From contig WLWT01000001.1 in assembly GCA_012103455.1 (NCBI GenBank), forward strand, positions 1,288,001-1,352,000: a stretch of 64,000 nt of DNA, written 5' to 3'. The position numbers and the translations under genes are program-made. Below the pieces are notes generated by a model, which saw nothing but the letters and a program-made list of their open reading frames with translations, was not told where the DNA came from and did not search any database. Position 1 is the stretch's first letter. Each line of letters opens with the position of its first letter. The DNA comes from Gammaproteobacteria bacterium. Its GTDB lineage: Bacteria; Pseudomonadota; Gammaproteobacteria; HK1. This document shows positions 52,479-60,630 of the stretch, one piece after another.

Positions 52479-53578
52479 GTGCCGCGATCGAGAGCTTGGG
52501 GAGCGAGAACTTAGGGGCTGAGAACTTAGGGGCTGAGAACTTAGTCGTTACACGCAATGTTTGGAAGATCTTCGGCGCGCGTGCCGATGAGGCGATGGCG
52601 GCGGCGCTACAGGAGAATCTCTCCAAGGCTGAAATCCTGGACCGGTTCGAGGCCGTTGTAGGGGTACGCGATGTATCCATTAGTGTGGCCGAGAGCGAGA
52701 TCTTTTGCATCATGGGACTGTCGGGATCGGGCAAGTCCACCTTGGTGCGCCACATCAACCGTTTGATCGAACCCACCAGCGGCCAGATCCTCGTCAACGG
52801 TACTGATGTCGGCAGCCTGGAGCTGGAAGCGTTACGGGCGTTGCGCGCTGATCGCATCGGTATGGTGTTTCAAAACATGGCACTGCTGCCCCACCGTACG
52901 GTCAGGGATAACGTGGCATTCGCCCTGGAGCTGCGCAACGTCGATGCGTTTACCCGGACCAAGGTGGCTGATGAGACTATCGAGCTGGTCGGCCTTGAGG
53001 GATATGGTGACCGCATGCCCTCGGAGCTGTCGGGCGGTATGCAACAACGGGTAGGACTCGCCCGCGCCATGGCTGCCGATCCCGAGATCCTGTTGATGGA
53101 CGAGCCGTTCTCGGCGCTTGATCCTCTGATCCGCCGTGGCCTTCAAGACGAGTTTTTGGAGCTTTCCAAAACCATGAAGAAGACCACGCTTTTCATTACC
53201 CATGATCTGGACGAAGCGATACGGATGGGTTCGCGGATCGCCATCATGAAGGACGGGCAGATCGTACAAACCGGTACGCCGGAAATGATCGTGACCCAAC
53301 CGGCTGACGGCTACGTTGCCGATTTCGTTGCCGGCATATCCAAGCTGAAATTGGTCTATGCCCATACCGTCATGCAGCCGGTGCAAAAGTTCGCCGATGA
53401 CGGTGGCGGACTTCCTCCACTGGAGCAATGCCCAACGGCTGGACCGCAAGACGATCTGGATAGGCTTGTCGGGCTGGCCGTGGATCAGAACAATCCCATC
53501 GTTATCATGAGTGATGCTAAACCCGTCGGCATCGTGACTAAAGATGACTTATTGCGCGGTATACAGGGTGAGGCGTGA
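52475..53578 (+). CDS. Glycine betaine/proline-type ABC transporter ATP-binding protein
   Basis: A 367-aa ProV/OpuAA-like ATPase. Walker A is GLSGSGKST, the Q-loop VFQNMALLPHRTV, the signature LSGGMQQRVGLARAMA, Walker B ILLMDEPFSALD and the H-loop ITHDLDEAI. The MAAALQENLSKAEILDR insert before the ATPase is typical of betaine transporters. The C-terminal ~100 residues are a reduced CBS-like region. Residues 9-23 come from a 15-bp tandem repeat (ENLGAENLGAENL). A GTG start overlaps the upstream stop by four bases, and the permease overlaps its end in the same way. Confidence 0.93.
   Translation: MSAAIESLGSENLGAENLGAENLVVTRNVWKIFGARADEAMAAALQENLSKAEILDRFEAVVGVRDVSISVAESEIFCIMGLSGSGKSTLVRHINRLIEPTSGQILVNGTDVGSLELEALRALRADRIGMVFQNMALLPHRTVRDNVAFALELRNVDAFTRTKVADETIELVGLEGYGDRMPSELSGGMQQRVGLARAMAADPEILLMDEPFSALDPLIRRGLQDEFLELSKTMKKTTLFITHDLDEAIRMGSRIAIMKDGQIVQTGTPEMIVTQPADGYVADFVAGISKLKLVYAHTVMQPVQKFADDGGGLPPLEQCPTAGPQDDLDRLVGLAVDQNNPIVIMSDAKPVGIVTKDDLLRGIQGEA
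52505..52544 (+). repeat. 15-bp tandem repeat, 2.7 copies, inside the ABC ATPase gene
   Basis: The unit GAGAACTTAGGGGCT starts at 52505 and 52520, with a partial third copy at 52535-52544. It stays in frame and adds repeated ENLGA residues to the N-terminal tail. Confidence 0.9.
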
Positions 53579-55128
53579 TCACGGTGCGGGATGAAGCCGG
53601 TGTTCTAAAGCCGTTCAAGGAATTCGCCGGGACCAATGGCGATTATTACGCCGATGTATTTTTAAAAATCCAAAAATCGTCGTTACCACGCTTGCATATG
53701 AATCCTGCGGCGCTGGTGGGCAGCTTTATCTGGGCGGCGTTGCGTGGTCATTGGGGGCTCTTTACCATCGGCTTCATCGTCGATCTCATCGCGGCGGTAA
53801 ACGCGGCCCTGGTGTTCAAGTATTCGCAGGCGGCGATAGCCAACGCCGACAAAGCGTATCTGGTGGAGCGCTATGAGGGTTGGACGGATTCTCATCTCGT
53901 AGCCGCTATCGTCGTGTTCGTTATCGGGCGGCTGGTTTTTTCCTGGGTCGCCGACAGGTTTTATGCCCTGCAATACGAAAAGTGGCGGATCAACCACGCC
54001 GTCAACAACGGCTTTGAGTGCTCTCGTCTACTGATCGCGGCCTTGGTCATGGTGCTGATCGTGCCGTTGTTGATCTACCGCAGCACGCAGTTTGCGCCCG
54101 ATGTGCGCAGTTGTATCAAGCAAGATCGGGCTATTGCCAAAGGTGAGCCCATCGCCTTCAAGAAGCGTTTCGATTGCGCGGTGATCGGCGAATTTCCCAC
54201 CCTGTTTTGGATTGACCGCCCGGACGAAATCACCTATCCACGTGGTGAAGATGGCCAGCGCATCGTCAAGCGCACGCCAGCTAGCGAAGATGCGCCGCCG
54301 GTCAATCTCAATACCTACACCTCGCAAACCATCGATGATGCGATCGGTTACCTCACGGTGTTCTACGGCTTCCTGTTCGATGGTATTACCCATTTTCTGC
54401 GGGCGATGTTAAGCGCCATCAGCTCGGTGTTCGTAGGTACCCCGTGGCCGCTTACCATGGCGGCGCTGTTGTTTGCCGCTCATAAGATGGCGGGCTCGCG
54501 GGTGGCGATATTCGTGGGTGCCTCGTTGGCTTATCTCGCTCTTTTCGGTTTCTGGCATACCGCTATGGACACCCTGTCGTTGGTGGTGGCCGCATCGATC
54601 ATTTGTGTGGTGGCCGGGTTGCCACTCGGCATATGGGTCGGCAAGTCTAAACGCGGTCAAGTGCTGGTGACACCCATCTTGGATGTGATGCAGACGATTC
54701 CGTCCTTCGTTTATTTATTGCCGGCTATTGCGTTTTTCTCCATCGGTAAACCTCCGGGGATCATGGCCACTGTCATCTTCTCCATGCCACCGATGGTCCG
54801 TCTCACCGCGCTAGGGATCCGCCAGGTGCCCGATAGCACTAAAGAGGCGGCGTTGGCATTTGGCGCTAGCCCCAAGCAGTTGTTGACGAAAGTGGAACTG
54901 CCGTTGGCCCTGCCATCGATCATGACTGGCGTCAACCAGGTGGTGATGATGAGCCTGTCGATGGTGGTTATCGCCGCTCTTATAGGCGCAGGTGGCATGG
55001 GTTATGTGGTGACCGAGGCCCTTGAGAACACGCAGACCGGCAGAGGGGTTCTTGCCGGCATAGGCATTGCCCTGCTGGCGATGATGATCGACCGGGTGGT
55101 GCAAAAGGCGAACAAGATTCGTCATTGA
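53575..55128 (+). CDS. Betaine-type ABC transporter permease with long N-terminal extension
   Basis: A 517-aa membrane protein. The C-terminal ~250 residues are a ProW-like permease (FWHTAMDTLSLVVAASIICVVAGLPLGIW, LDVMQTIPSFVYLLPAIAFFSIG, the cytoplasmic loop EAALAFGASPKQLLTKVELPLALPSIMTG, and the last TM). The first ~280 residues are unusual for ProW. They contain a tyrosine-rich start, two hydrophobic helices in NPAALVGSFIWAALRGHWGLFTIGFIVD style (DUF2628-like by eye), two more helices and a soluble loop with Cys pairs (RSCIKQDRA ... RFDCAVIGEF). The extension may sense osmolarity or recruit a partner. It overlaps the ATPase gene by four bases. Confidence 0.9.
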   Translation: MITVRDEAGVLKPFKEFAGTNGDYYADVFLKIQKSSLPRLHMNPAALVGSFIWAALRGHWGLFTIGFIVDLIAAVNAALVFKYSQAAIANADKAYLVERYEGWTDSHLVAAIVVFVIGRLVFSWVADRFYALQYEKWRINHAVNNGFECSRLLIAALVMVLIVPLLIYRSTQFAPDVRSCIKQDRAIAKGEPIAFKKRFDCAVIGEFPTLFWIDRPDEITYPRGEDGQRIVKRTPASEDAPPVNLNTYTSQTIDDAIGYLTVFYGFLFDGITHFLRAMLSAISSVFVGTPWPLTMAALLFAAHKMAGSRVAIFVGASLAYLALFGFWHTAMDTLSLVVAASIICVVAGLPLGIWVGKSKRGQVLVTPILDVMQTIPSFVYLLPAIAFFSIGKPPGIMATVIFSMPPMVRLTALGIRQVPDSTKEAALAFGASPKQLLTKVELPLALPSIMTGVNQVVMMSLSMVVIAALIGAGGMGYVVTEALENTQTGRGVLAGIGIALLAMMIDRVVQKANKIRH

Positions 55129-55139
55129 AACCAAGTACT

Positions 55140-55156
55140 GGCCGGGTGTCCCGGCC
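55140..55156 (+). promoter_or_regulatory. GC-rich hairpin between permease and binding-protein genes
   Basis: GGCCGGG-TGT-CCCGGCC forms a seven-pair, all-GC stem with a three-base loop and no T-tract. It is probably an RNA processing or stability element that lets the binding protein be made in excess, or a partial attenuator. Confidence 0.55.
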
Positions 55157-55203
55157 GTGCCGCTACAACTAGAGATCCGACGACTCGACAAAGGAGACGA
55201 AAC

Positions 55204-56160
55204 ATGAAATATGTTCGAACATTGGCCGCATCGGCAGCGATTATGCTGGGCGGCGCATCGCCCGCCTCGGCGGCTGATGCCACGGTGACCATTTCCGATC
55301 TGACCTGGACCGGCGCTAAGGCCATAGGCTATGTCATTCAGGCGATCATCAATGGCCCCATGGGTTCGGAAGCCGTGATCAGGGAAGGTTTGTCCGACGG
55401 ATCAGTGATTGCCGCCGGTATGGACAAAGGCGATGGCTCGGCCGACGTCTACACCGATCTGTGGATGCCGAACCGTAAAGCTATCTGGGACAAATATGTC
55501 GATGGCGCTAAAACCGTCGGTCACAACACACCTTATCCGGGCACGCAGAAAATGTACGTGCCGTCCTACATGGCCGCTAAGGTCAGATCCGTTGATGATC
55601 TGAAGAAGCCCGAGATCGCTGCGTTGTTTGATAAAAACAGTAACGGTAAGGGCGAGTATTGGGCCGGTGATGCGGGTTGGAAATCGACCCGCATGTGGCA
55701 GGTCAAGTTCAAGAGCTACGGTTTGTCCGAGTTGTGGGAGCCGGAAATCCTGCCCGATGCCACATTCAAAGGTCAGCTCAAAGCGGCCATCAACCGCGAG
55801 AAGCCGATCTTGTTTTATTACTGGACGCCGGAATGGGTGCACGCGGCTTATGACATCACGCCGATCGAGGAGCCCGCGCGTGCCGAGGGTTGCGAAAAAG
55901 TCAACCTGGACAAGGAAGATTGGCTAGAAGCGTCTCATTTCTCTTGCGCCAGCAATGACGCGCAGATCTATGTGGCTTATTCGAAGTCTTTGGAAACACG
56001 CAACCCGCCGGTGGCCAAGTTCTTGAGTCAGATCGCTCTTGATCCGGCTGTGGTCAATCAGTGGATCTTGAAGATTGGCCGCGACAAATTGGATCCGCAG
56101 GACGTTGCTGAACAGTGGGTTGAGAACAACATGGATACGGTTGTTCAATGGATCAACTAA
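55204..56160 (+). CDS. Glycine betaine/proline-type ABC transporter substrate-binding protein
   Basis: A 318-aa periplasmic protein. A signal peptide (TLAASAAIMLGGASPASAA) is followed by an OpuAC-type fold: VTISDLTWTGAKAIGYVIQAII, DVYTDLWMP, YVPSYMAAK, and KPILFYYWTPEWVHAAYDITPIEEP with aromatic residues that usually form the cation-pi box for quaternary ammonium ligands. AAGGAGA precedes the ATG. It is the last gene of the LacI-controlled operon. The ligand is likely glycine betaine or a related methylated amine, which is inferred from the family. Confidence 0.92.
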   Translation: MKYVRTLAASAAIMLGGASPASAADATVTISDLTWTGAKAIGYVIQAIINGPMGSEAVIREGLSDGSVIAAGMDKGDGSADVYTDLWMPNRKAIWDKYVDGAKTVGHNTPYPGTQKMYVPSYMAAKVRSVDDLKKPEIAALFDKNSNGKGEYWAGDAGWKSTRMWQVKFKSYGLSELWEPEILPDATFKGQLKAAINREKPILFYYWTPEWVHAAYDITPIEEPARAEGCEKVNLDKEDWLEASHFSCASNDAQIYVAYSKSLETRNPPVAKFLSQIALDPAVVNQWILKIGRDKLDPQDVAEQWVENNMDTVVQWIN

Positions 56161-56171
56161 GAGCGTAGCTT

Positions 56172-56197
56172 GTTGATGAAACAGGTTGATGAAACAG
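56172..56197 (+). repeat. 13-bp tandem duplication
   Basis: GTTGATGAAACAG is repeated directly at 56172-56184 and 56185-56197, just after the binding-protein stop. It is one of many short duplications in this window. Confidence 0.85.
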
Positions 56198-56237
56198 GGG
56201 GGCCTGTGGCTCCCTTTTCCTTTGTTGAGAGCGCATC

Positions 56238-56738
56238 ATGCGAAGACTTTGTGGTAGGGACGGCCCGAGAATGGCCGTGTTCGCCGATGTTCAGAATGTG
56301 TATTACACGACACGCGATGCCTATGGACGACAGTTCGATTATCGCAGACTGTGGACGACTTTAAGTGAGCGCGGGCACATTGTGCAGGCCACTGCTTATG
56401 CCATCGACCGCGGCGATGAGCGGCAAAAGAAGTTTCAAAGCGCGCTTACGCATATTGGTTTTGAGGTTAAGCTCAAGCCGTATATCCAGCGAAAAGATGG
56501 CTCGGCCAAGGGCGATTGGGATGTGGGCATCACCATTGATGTTCTCGCTACGGCGCCGAATGTCGATACTATAGTGCTGCTCTCCGGTGATGGAGACTTC
56601 GATGTGTTGCTGCGTACGGTATCCGTTGAACACGGTGTTCGCACGGAGATCTACGGCGTGGCGCAGCTCACGGCGCGTTCACTCGTTGATGCGGCGGATG
56701 CGTTTCATCCCATTGATGAGCGCCTCTTGCTCGGCTAG
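56238..56738 (+). CDS. NYN domain (LabA/DUF88-like) protein
   Basis: A 166-aa PIN-like fold protein. Acidic metal-site residues appear in AVFADVQNVYY, KGDWDVGITIDVL and VLLSGDGDFDVLLRTV, the arrangement of LabA-type NYN domains, which are often RNA-directed nucleases or RNA-binding proteins. The ATG at 56238 has GAGAG upstream; ATG at 56271 (MAVFAD) would start the domain directly. Its end overlaps the stop of the SpoU remnant on the other strand. No partner gene is evident. Confidence 0.88.
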   Translation: MRRLCGRDGPRMAVFADVQNVYYTTRDAYGRQFDYRRLWTTLSERGHIVQATAYAIDRGDERQKKFQSALTHIGFEVKLKPYIQRKDGSAKGDWDVGITIDVLATAPNVDTIVLLSGDGDFDVLLRTVSVEHGVRTEIYGVAQLTARSLVDAADAFHPIDERLLLG

Positions 56739-56946
56739 TGACGAGTACTCGCTCGCACCATTTCGTACCTCGGTAGACCTCCAGCCACGGTTAGGGAGTC
56801 GATGGATGCAGCCATAGGGATTGTGGCGAAGGTAGCACAAAGGTGCTTGAGCTTTGCCGACAAGCCCTTGCGTTCGTCGCCCAATACGATGAGTGATGGT
56901 TGTTCAAACTTGGAATGCTGAATAACAGGTAGCCGCTGCCGGTGAG

Positions 56947-56974
56947 GCGCCCACGGCTTGAAGGCCGTGGGCGC
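56947..56974. other. 11-bp perfect inverted repeat within the SpoU remnant
   Basis: GCGCCCACGGC and GCCGTGGGCGC pair across a six-base loop (TTGAAG). It lies in formerly coding sequence. No T-tract, so it is not a clear terminator. Confidence 0.6.
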
Positions 56975-56986
56975 GAAACCAATCCC

Positions 56987-57016
56987 TTAGTTGGTGCCCG
57001 TTTAGTTGGTGCCCGT
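56987..57016. repeat. 15-bp tandem duplication in the SpoU remnant
   Basis: TTAGTTGGTGCCCGT occurs at 56987-57001 and 57002-57016. On the gene strand it repeats NGHQL in frame, so it is not itself the frameshift. Confidence 0.88.
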
Positions 57017-57479
57017 TGGCGTAGACGATCTGCTGCTGTTCGGCCACTGACCAGAACCGGCCGGCTGCGGCGTGTGTGTCGCCTAATCGATGAACGCTCT
57101 GTCTCATGATCATGGCGACCCCAAAAGGCCTGCGGCGTGGCAGAAGTGGTGTGCAATTGCTCCGGTGACACCTGCGCTGTGGGTACGCCACTTCGCTTTA
57201 GCGCGCGGACTTGACTGCGGGCCAATCCTGAAGTCAGTAAGCGCTCGCTCCAAATGACAGCATGGATGCGCCAGCCATGATCGAGCGCGTTGATCAAATT
57301 GCGGCAACCTTCGGCGAAGAAGCAGGGGTTCTTCGCCAACACCTGTGGCGAGTCAGCCGATAGGATTATTTTTTAAGTTCTATGGCGCCTCACCTGGTAC
57401 TCTTAGCGACCGCCATTAGGCTAGGCGGTTAACTTCATCTATCTGCTCTGGGGGGAGCATCATCGAGTAGGAGAAACTG

Positions 57480-58841
57480 ATGGAATCATTGAATAACTTG
57501 ATTGATAGCATCAATAGCTTCGCATGGGGACCCCCCATGCTGTCAGCGCTTGGGTTTACAGGTGTGCTTCTGACACTTGGACTTGTATTTATGCCCTGGC
57601 GCAAAATCGGCTACGGCTTTAGGTTGCTTTTTGACAAAAGCGAAGCCAAAGGGGAAGGGGAGATAAAACCCTTCAATGCGCTAATGACCGCTCTATCGGC
57701 CACCATTGGTACCGGAAATATCGCAGGGGTGGCAACCGCTATCGCACTGGGCGGACCCGGAGCTATTTTCTACATGTGGTTAATCGCTCTGTTCGGCATG
57801 GCCACCAAGTATGCGGAAGCAGTGTGCGCAGTCAAGTACCGCGAAGTGGACGCTGAAGGAAAGTATGTGGGTGGTCCCATGTACTACTTGCGTAACGGCG
57901 TTGGCGAGTCCGCGCCGGAGCTGGGTAAGTGGTTGGGGATCATATTTGCCGTTTTTGGCGCCATCGCCGCCTTTGGAATCGGCAATGCGGTTCAAGTTAA
58001 TTCAATGGCGGTTGTATTGGATGTCAATTTTTCGCTACCCACTTTCGTAACCGGAATTATCGTTGCCGCCCTAGTGGCGTTTGTCATCTTTGGCGGTATC
58101 AAAAGGATTGCCGAAGTTGCCGGTAAACTGGTTCCCGCGATGATCGTTCTTTACATAGGCGCTTCCGTTGTTATTCTGATCGTTAATATCACGGAAATTC
58201 CGTCTGCTATCGGGCTTATCTTCTATCATGCGTTCAATCCCGCCGCCGCTGTGGGTGGTTTTGCCGGCGCAGCCGTTGCCGCAGCTATCCGCTTCGGTGT
58301 GGCACGAGGGGTTTTCTCCAATGAGTCCGGCCTTGGCTCAGCAGCCATAGCCCACGCCGCCGCGCAAACCGACAATCCTGTGAGGCAAGGCGTGATCGCC
58401 ATGTTGGGTACATTCATAGATACATTGATCGTATGTACTATGACTGCACTCGTGATATTGACCTCGGGCGCATGGACCAGCGGTGAGAACGGCGCGGCGC
58501 TGACGTCATTAGCTTTTGCCAACAGCCTGCCTGGAGGGGAATACATTGTTACCGTCGCACTGACCGTATTTGCTTTTACCACCATTCTTGGCTGGTCGTA
58601 CTACGGCGAGCGGTGTTGGCAATTTCTCTTCAAGGAGAAAAGCCTGGTGATTTATCGAATTGCCTGGGTGATTGCCGTCTTGTCGTTCGCCAACTTCAAG
58701 GTCGATTTTGTATGGAATCTGTCGGACACTCTAAACGGTCTGATGGCTGTGCCTAACTTGATCGGGCTGATCCTGCTGGCTCCGATAGTGTTCAAAGTGA
58801 CCAAGGATTACTTTGACAGTGAGGAAGGGCGGGGTAAGTAA
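57480..58841 (+). CDS. Sodium:alanine/glycine symporter (AGCS family)
   Basis: A 453-aa secondary transporter with ~11 membrane helices. Family segments include KPFNALMTALSATIGTGNIAGVATAIALGGPGAIFYMWLIALFGMATKYAE near residue 60 (Na+ site region), YREVDAEGKYVGGPMYYLRNG, and GVARGVFSNESGLGSAAIAHAAAQTDNPVRQG. It imports alanine or glycine with Na+. AGGAG precedes the ATG by seven bases. A rho-independent terminator follows 45 bases after the stop. It is monocistronic. Confidence 0.94.
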   Translation: MESLNNLIDSINSFAWGPPMLSALGFTGVLLTLGLVFMPWRKIGYGFRLLFDKSEAKGEGEIKPFNALMTALSATIGTGNIAGVATAIALGGPGAIFYMWLIALFGMATKYAEAVCAVKYREVDAEGKYVGGPMYYLRNGVGESAPELGKWLGIIFAVFGAIAAFGIGNAVQVNSMAVVLDVNFSLPTFVTGIIVAALVAFVIFGGIKRIAEVAGKLVPAMIVLYIGASVVILIVNITEIPSAIGLIFYHAFNPAAAVGGFAGAAVAAAIRFGVARGVFSNESGLGSAAIAHAAAQTDNPVRQGVIAMLGTFIDTLIVCTMTALVILTSGAWTSGENGAALTSLAFANSLPGGEYIVTVALTVFAFTTILGWSYYGERCWQFLFKEKSLVIYRIAWVIAVLSFANFKVDFVWNLSDTLNGLMAVPNLIGLILLAPIVFKVTKDYFDSEEGRGK

Positions 58842-58886
58842 CAACCCGCTTGGTGGTGACCATCGAAAGGTAGGTTGCAAAAACAA

Positions 58887-58908
58887 AAAGCCCGCATCCG
58901 CGGGCTTT
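58887..58908 (+). terminator. Rho-independent terminator of the symporter gene
   Basis: AAAGCCCGC-ATCC-GCGGGCTTT forms a nine-pair stem with a four-base loop, preceded by A-rich and followed by T-rich bases (CTTTGTTGT). It serves the plus-strand transcript. Confidence 0.88.
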
Positions 58909-59127
58909 GTTGTAATCAGGTGCCTGAAATTGTCTGAATCCTTTTGCCTAAAACACCTCGGTCGATAGTTGTGAGTTGTCCCATGGTCTTGACAATGCGT
59001 TTTTGCTCGATGGTGGCAATCAGCGGTGTCGAGTTACCCCCTAGGGGGTCATTCGATAAGCATTCGTGAAAGCGGGTGACTGCTCAGGCGGTGCCTCACG
59101 CACCGCATTGGAAGCCCGCTAGATGCC
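58909..59127. other. Intergenic region with two inverted repeats
   Basis: No gene is seen. ACCCCCTAGGGGGT at 59036-59049 is a perfect 14-bp palindrome. GCGGTGC-CTCAC-GCACCGC at 59088-59106 is a hairpin that could terminate the leftward MaoC transcript. Confidence 0.5.
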
Positions 59128-59544
59128 CTATCCGAGAATGCCGGTGGCGGCGCCTAATACAACGGTCTTGCCGTCCTGGTTGACCGTTTCGATCTTGAAG
59201 TCGATGAGTTTTTCGCCCTCTTCCTCACGGATATCGGTCACCGTGGCTTTACCGGTCAGGGTGTCGCCAGGCCAGACTTGGTTGGTGAACCGCACACCGT
59301 ATTTGCGTACGTTCGCGGCGCCGCAAAGGTTGGTCACCAGCCGGCCCGTCATACCCATGGTCAACATGCCGTGGGCGAATACACCCGGATAGCCAGCGGC
59401 TTCCTTAGTGTATTTGTCATCTGTATGCAGCGGGTTGTAGTCGCCGGAAGCGCCTGAGTACATCACCAATTGGGTTCGGGCTAAATCTTCGATCAATACC
59501 TCTTCGTGGGTATCACCGATCTTCATTTCGCTTGCTTTGGGCAT
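59128..59544 (-). CDS. MaoC-like (R)-hydratase subunit
   Basis: A 138-aa hot-dog-fold protein. The hydratase-2 motif is visible in MYSGASGDYNPLHTDDKYTKEAAGYPGVFAHGMLTMG, with the catalytic Asp and His. The last part (VRKYGVRFTNQVWPGDTLTGKATV) completes the fold. It lies 32 bases after a FAS1-like dehydratase gene on the same strand. Such pairs, like HadAB/HadBC, make a heterodimeric hydratase acting on 3-hydroxyacyl thioesters or steroid side chains. Confidence 0.9.
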   Translation of the reverse strand: MPKASEMKIGDTHEEVLIEDLARTQLVMYSGASGDYNPLHTDDKYTKEAAGYPGVFAHGMLTMGMTGRLVTNLCGAANVRKYGVRFTNQVWPGDTLTGKATVTDIREEEGEKLIDFKIETVNQDGKTVVLGAATGILG

Positions 59545-59576
59545 GGTTCGTTTCCTCCGTTACTTTGGCGCCGGGA

Positions 59577-60065
59577 TTATTGGTCTACAGGACGTTCGGT
59601 TCTCACACCCACACCGCGGGCAATACAGACTAATTCGCCGTTTTGATCGCGGTATTCGGTAACCCGCTCGCTAAAGAGCAATGTGCCGGCGCGCTTACTT
59701 TCTTTTTCCCAAGTTTTGCCCGGTTTAGTGACGGCGGTTAACACATCGCCGGGACGGATGGGGCGTACATACTCGAAGTGTTGTTCGGCATGCAGGCCGC
59801 CGCTGGAGGCCGGCTGACCTTCGATGCTGCTGGCGTTTTTACCGGAGCCGAACCAAGGTTTATCCGCGTGCCAGCGAAGCTGACAATCCGGGTCGAATTG
59901 CGCCACCGCCTGCGGGAAAGTGGGCGGGGCCACGATGCCGCCAGCGTCGGTGTTGGCGGCCGCCTCGGCATCGTTGAATTCCGGCGAGTAATCGGCGATG
60001 GAACGGGCGAACATCATGATATGAGTCGCCTCAACGGGGAAGGTTACGGTTTTTTCGTCACTCAT
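59577..60065 (-). CDS. MaoC/FAS1-like dehydratase N-terminal subunit
   Basis: A 162-aa hot-dog protein of the N-terminal MaoC-like type (HIMMFARSIADYSPEFND, VAPPTFPQAVAQFDPD, EQHFEYVRPIRPGDVLTAVTKPGKTWEKES and FSERVTEYRDQNGELVCIARGVGVRTER). It lacks the hydratase motif, so it is the structural, substrate-binding partner of the catalytic MaoC subunit encoded next. Typical members are 150-170 aa. The ATG at 60065 starts the leftward pair. Confidence 0.87.
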   Translation of the reverse strand: MSDEKTVTFPVEATHIMMFARSIADYSPEFNDAEAAANTDAGGIVAPPTFPQAVAQFDPDCQLRWHADKPWFGSGKNASSIEGQPASSGGLHAEQHFEYVRPIRPGDVLTAVTKPGKTWEKESKRAGTLLFSERVTEYRDQNGELVCIARGVGVRTERPVDQ

Positions 60066-60163
60066 GCACTGACTCCTATTAGCCTAGACTGGCGGCCAAC
60101 TATATAGGGAAACTAGGGGGGAGAGGAAAACGCAGGTGCGTATGGGAGCAACAGCGGGGAGCA

Positions 60164-60600
60164 GTGGTGACAGGATCTTGTGCCGGCGTCGAAACCGGGG
60201 TTGGAAGGGTTCGTCCGGGCCATCGCCGTGGCAATGGCGCCGCACGGTATCACCTGCAACTGTGTCGCCCCTGGTGCCATAGACACCGCGCATGGACCAT
60301 CCGCCGGCGCCGCGCCGCCAGCGGCCCAGATACCCTTTGGCCGTAAAGGAACCGTCGATGAGATCGCCGCCATGGTATATGGGCGCCTGCTAAAAATAGT
60401 CATTTTTTCGTGAGTGCAAGGAAGCACTGCGCGCGCAACCGCAGTGTATAGGTGATACCTGAGGATTGGAGCACGGAGCTGACGCCGCAATCGCGGAAAA
60501 AGTGCATCTTTAGAGGTGCCCTTATGTGCTGGTGAGCGGTGAGGGGCGCTATATCACCGGGCAGACTATTCATGTCAATGGCGGCGAATACTTGACTTAG
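60164..60600 (+). pseudogene. SDR-family dehydrogenase C-terminal half, split by a MITE
   Basis: The frame begins in the middle of an SDR (PASKPGLEGFVRAIAVAMAP, HGITCNCVAPGAIDTAHGPS), after the catalytic Tyr position. At 60380 it is interrupted by MITE copy C. The end, VLVSGEGRYITGQTIHVNGGEYL, follows from about 60523 to the TAG at 60598-60600. The nucleotide-binding half is missing upstream, so the gene was dead even without the insertion. Confidence 0.85.
60381..60521. mobile_element. MITE copy C (141 bp)
   Basis: The left end reads GGGCGCCTGC and the right end TAGAGGTGCCC. It is about 90% identical to copies A and B over its length by eye. It is inserted in the SDR remnant at a TAT-rich site. 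Confidence 0.88.
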
Positions 60601-60630
60601 CCACTTCAGCCTTGTGCTCTCAGCGAGAAT

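Larger units (their letters stand above)
56735..57342 (-). pseudogene. SpoU/TrmH-family RNA 2'-O-methyltransferase, frameshifted
   Basis: The N-terminal RNA-binding part is intact (NPCFFAEGCRNLINALDHGWRIHAVIWS ... GVPTAQVSPEQL). A frameshift near 57130 is followed by GLQAVGASPAAATCYSAF, and another shift leads to PSLIVLGDERKGLSAKL and IPMAASIDSL, which are the SpoU motifs 1-3 that bind SAM in the knot. The family NVAVAGGLLLYE end is reduced to TVAGGLPRYE. A 15-bp tandem duplication (56987-57016) lies within it and is one possible cause of damage. Confidence 0.85.

Noticed and set aside
56947..56974. Strong 11-bp hairpin as a terminator
   Set aside because: It lies within former coding sequence and lacks a T-tract on either strand.
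2846..57016. CRISPR or other spaced arrays
   Set aside because: The repeats present are adjacent duplications of two or three copies without regular spacers; no cas genes are present.
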